Below, one piece after another: positions 5,567 to 7,721 of a DNA stretch of 7,721 bases. The notes beneath the pieces are model-generated. The model saw only the letters and a list, made by a program, of their open reading frames with translations. It searched no databases and had not been told where the DNA came from. Each line of letters begins with the position of its first letter. Within the stretch, counting starts at the first letter, position 1. A program made the translations under genes and the position numbers. The stretch is from Polaromonas sp. (GTDB lineage Bacteria; Pseudomonadota; Gammaproteobacteria; Burkholderiales; Burkholderiaceae_C), in the NCBI GenBank assembly GCA_028292345.1, contig JAQGMN010000314.1, positions 1 through 7,721 on the forward strand. Direction: 5' to 3'.

Positions 5567-5586
5567 TAAAACCTGAGCAGGTTTTA
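5567..5586. promoter_or_regulatory. 20-bp near-perfect palindrome in the EPS leader (operator or attenuator stem)
   Basis: TAAAACCTGAGCAGGTTTTA has two perfect 9-bp arms around AG, the strongest dyad in the leader. As DNA it looks like an operator for a homodimeric regulator. As RNA it folds into an 8-bp stem with a GAGC loop whose right arm ends in UUUUA, a weak bidirectional terminator-like shape. A second GGTTTTA follows at 5596-5602. The dyad is certain; whether it works at DNA or RNA level is not. Confidence 0.45.
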
Positions 5587-5771
5587 CCGGCGGTGGTTTT
5601 AAATAAATTCGCGGCATTCCATTTATTTTGCAAATCCGAAAGCGTTATTTCAGTTGCATGGTTGAGGTGTGTCCGCGTTTCCCGGAAATGCCATGTTTCC
5701 AGCCGGTCAAGCAAATTCTGTTTTTACTGTAACGGGGCTAACACTGCCCGATTCAAAAAGCGAGGTCCGTG

Positions 5772-7721
5772 ATGTACGTCCAGCCACTCAACCTTCCCCC
5801 TCCGCAGTCTGTCATGCGCCAGGACCCCGAAACCAATCTGCTTGACCTGCTGGGCGTGGTGGCGGACAACCGCTGGCTGATTGCAGGCGTCACGGCGCTG
5901 GCATTGCTGCTCGGAGGCGCTTATGCGGTCCTGACGACGCCCGTGTATGAAGCCAATTCCCTCATACAGGTGGAGGAAACCAAGGAAAACACGGCTTCGA
6001 CAGCCAGCGCGCTGGGGGCGGCGGCCAACCTGTTTGAAATCAGGTCGCCGGCATCGGCCGAGATGGAGATCCTGCGCTCACGCCTGGTCGTCGGACAGGC
6101 GGTGCGAAGCCTTCAACTGGATCTGGCGGTCTGGCCCAAATACGTTCCCCTCATCGGCAAGTGGCTGGCACGTGGGGCCACATCGCCTTCCGAGCCGGGC
6201 TTTCTGGGCATGAAGGGCTATGTCACCGGGAACGAATCGCTGAAAGTGGAGAGTTTCGTCGTCCCGCCCAAGTTTGAGACCAAGCGCTTTGCAGTCCGCC
6301 TCAACGGCAATGGCTACGACCTGGTCTCGCCCGATGGCAGCACCCTGGCCAGCGGCAGTTTCGGTACTCCCCTTGCGTTCACCGTGGGCGGACAGAAGGG
6401 CCAGATGCTGGTCAGCGCGGCGGTGGGAAAACCAGGGGCCGAATTCAACCTGGTGCGGTTTCCGCAACTCGCGGTGATTGAAGGACTGCAGCGGTCCCTG
6501 TTGATCGCTGAGCAGGGCCGCCAGTCGGGCGTCATTCTCACCAGCCTGACGGGCAGCGACCCTGAAATCATTGCCAAAACCCTCAACGAAATCGGCCTGA
6601 CCTATGTTCGCCAGAACGTGGCGCGCAAGGTCGCGGAAGCAGAAAAGATGCTGGGTTTCCTGAAAGTCAACATGCCGCAACTGCGCGCGAAGATCGAGCA
6701 GTCTGAAAACAAGTTCAACCAGTTTCGCAATCGCAATGGCGCTTTCGACCTGACCACCGAGTCCAAGGTGGTGCTCGACCAGTCGGTCAAGCTCCAGACT
6801 TCACTGCTCGACCTGCAGCAAAAGCGATCGGACCTGGACGGGCGCTTTGGTTCCAAGCATCCCAGCATTCAAACCATTGACGTGCAGATCAAGAGCCTGA
6901 CCAACGAGCTGGCGGCGATCAACAACCGCATGAAGACGTTTCCAGCCGTCGAGCAGGATTTCCTGCGGCTGACGCGCGACATGAAGGTGGATACGGAACT
7001 GTACGCAAGCCTGCTCAACAGTTCGCAGCAACTTCAGCTGGTCACGGAAGGCAAGGTGGGCAACGTACGCATTGTGGACGTGGCGGCGGTGCCCCAGGTT
7101 CCCATCAGGCCCCTGCCCATGAACATCACGGCCACCGCCGGAATGCTGGGCCTGCTGACGGGACTGCTGTTTGCATTCTTGCGCAACAGCATGCGCGACG
7201 GCATCCGGCATCCGACGGACATCGAGCAACGGGCGGGGCTGCGCGTTTTTTCCACCATTCCGTTCAGCAAGGTGCAAGCCAGGCAGTTGCTCCGGATTGG
7301 CGGCAAGTCCACCGGACAGCATATTCTGGCCATCACGTCTCCGGATGAGCCGGCCATTGAAAACCTTCGCAGCCTGCGCACTTCGCTGCAGTTCGCGATG
7401 GCCGATGCCACCAGCCCGATCGTGCTGGTCACCGGCCCGACTGCGGGCACCGGCAAATCCTTCATCAGCAGCAACTTCGCGGCAGTCCTGGGGGCGGCCA
7501 ACAAGAAGGTGCTGCTGGTGGATGCCGACCTCCGAAAAGGCCACCTGCACCATTACTTTGGACTGGAGCAGGGCGCCGGGTTCAGCGATGTCCTGAGCGG
7601 CAATGTGAAGCTGGAAGACGCGCTGCACCGCAAGATTGCGCCGAATGTCGATTTCCTGGCGGCGGGGTCCATCCCGCCCAATCCCGCGGAACTGCTCATG
7701 ACCGGCGCCACCCAGCAGCTG
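5772..7721 (+). CDS. Wzc-type polysaccharide co-polymerase / bacterial tyrosine autokinase (3' end beyond window)
   Basis: This is an inner-membrane protein that controls chain length and export of a capsule or exopolysaccharide through cycles of tyrosine autophosphorylation. 650 residues are in the window, open at the right edge. After a short cytoplasmic N-terminus come TM1 (about 35-54), the Wzz-domain entry TPVYEANSLIQVE (56-68), a large periplasmic region with a long, probably coiled-coil helix pair (about 290-410), the Pro-rich VPIRPLP segment and TM2 (about 451-471). The cytoplasmic BY-kinase then begins: Walker A GPTAGTGKS (555-563, Lys562) and Walker A' VLLVDADLRKG (580-590, Asp584 and Asp586). 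Walker B and the C-terminal Tyr cluster lie past the end. ATG 5772 has GAGG 6 nt upstream (5762-5765); ATG 5814 is a less likely alternative. It is probably the first structural gene of an EPS operon (Wzc/EpsB/BceF family). Confidence 0.93.
   Translation, partial: MYVQPLNLPPPQSVMRQDPETNLLDLLGVVADNRWLIAGVTALALLLGGAYAVLTTPVYEANSLIQVEETKENTASTASALGAAANLFEIRSPASAEMEILRSRLVVGQAVRSLQLDLAVWPKYVPLIGKWLARGATSPSEPGFLGMKGYVTGNESLKVESFVVPPKFETKRFAVRLNGNGYDLVSPDGSTLASGSFGTPLAFTVGGQKGQMLVSAAVGKPGAEFNLVRFPQLAVIEGLQRSLLIAEQGRQSGVILTSLTGSDPEIIAKTLNEIGLTYVRQNVARKVAEAEKMLGFLKVNMPQLRAKIEQSENKFNQFRNRNGAFDLTTESKVVLDQSVKLQTSLLDLQQKRSDLDGRFGSKHPSIQTIDVQIKSLTNELAAINNRMKTFPAVEQDFLRLTRDMKVDTELYASLLNSSQQLQLVTEGKVGNVRIVDVAAVPQVPIRPLPMNITATAGMLGLLTGLLFAFLRNSMRDGIRHPTDIEQRAGLRVFSTIPFSKVQARQLLRIGGKSTGQHILAITSPDEPAIENLRSLRTSLQFAMADATSPIVLVTGPTAGTGKSFISSNFAAVLGAANKKVLLVDADLRKGHLHHYFGLEQGAGFSDVLSGNVKLEDALHRKIAPNVDFLAAGSIPPNPAELLMTGATQQL

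Larger units (their letters stand above)
5190..5771 (+). other. Long untranslated leader of the exopolysaccharide operon
   Basis: These 582 bp between the RfaH-like gene and the Wzc-like kinase show no convincing coding sequence. The DNA is AT-rich compared with the genes around it: 5281-5340 is 38% G+C by count, against 72% for 2341-2400 inside ampG. In order it holds a stem-loop just after the RfaH-like stop (5205-5239), an ops-like octamer (5329-5336), an inverted repeat TTTCAGC/GCTGAAA (5344-5350 with 5369-5375), TCCCAG/CTGGGA (5418-5423 with 5442-5447), a tight hairpin (5493-5508), a direct repeat (5504-5530), a 20-bp palindrome (5567-5586) and AAATAAAT/ATTTATTT (5601-5608 with 5621-5628). 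TATATAAA at 5403-5410, with TTGAGG 19 bp upstream (5378-5383), is a weak promoter candidate. Leaders of this length are usual for operons controlled by RfaH-type factors. Confidence 0.55.

Noticed and set aside
5451..5714. 87-codon minus-strand open frame in the EPS leader
   Set aside because: It runs opposite to the locus through palindromes, with no convincing start context and no recognisable motif.
1..7721. CRISPR arrays, tRNA/rRNA genes, insertion sequences, phage attachment sites
   Set aside because: No repeat-spacer pattern, RNA gene signature, transposase fragment or terminal inverted repeats were seen on either strand.

Overview
This window looks like the chromosome of a GC-rich betaproteobacterium, most probably Burkholderiales/Comamonadaceae (Polaromonas- or Rhodoferax-like). 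That is inferred from codon usage and the protein families, with no database search. It has two parts: a GC-rich housekeeping-type segment (about 1-4014) and the start of an exopolysaccharide (EPS) locus (about 4015-7721) whose non-coding DNA is much richer in AT.

Segment 1, mostly minus strand. Reading leftwards from 3137 are an AmpG-like muropeptide permease (3137-1746), a 160-bp gap with an OmpR-type tandem binding box and a short palindrome, an OmpR-family response regulator (1585-863), and its sensor histidine kinase (855-1, cut off by the window edge before the ATPase motifs). Divergent from ampG, with only 31 bp between the two start codons, is a secreted M48 zinc metalloprotease with a twin-arginine signal (3169-4014, plus strand). 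The two divergent genes appear to share one AT-rich -10 region.

Segment 2, plus strand. A gene-free stretch of about 610 bp holds a cluster of palindromes. Next comes a specialised NusG paralogue of the RfaH type (4629-5189), then a 582-bp untranslated leader (5190-5771), then a Wzc-type polysaccharide co-polymerase/tyrosine autokinase (5772 to beyond the window end). The leader carries an 8-base match to the core of the RfaH recruitment site ops (GCGGTAGC at 5329), followed by several inverted repeats.

The simplest working model is a self-contained processive-antitermination switch. The RfaH-like factor is made first, loads at the ops-like site in the leader, and carries RNA polymerase through the hairpins into a long EPS operon beginning with the Wzc-like kinase. 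The protein families are well supported. The ops function and the hairpin roles are inference.
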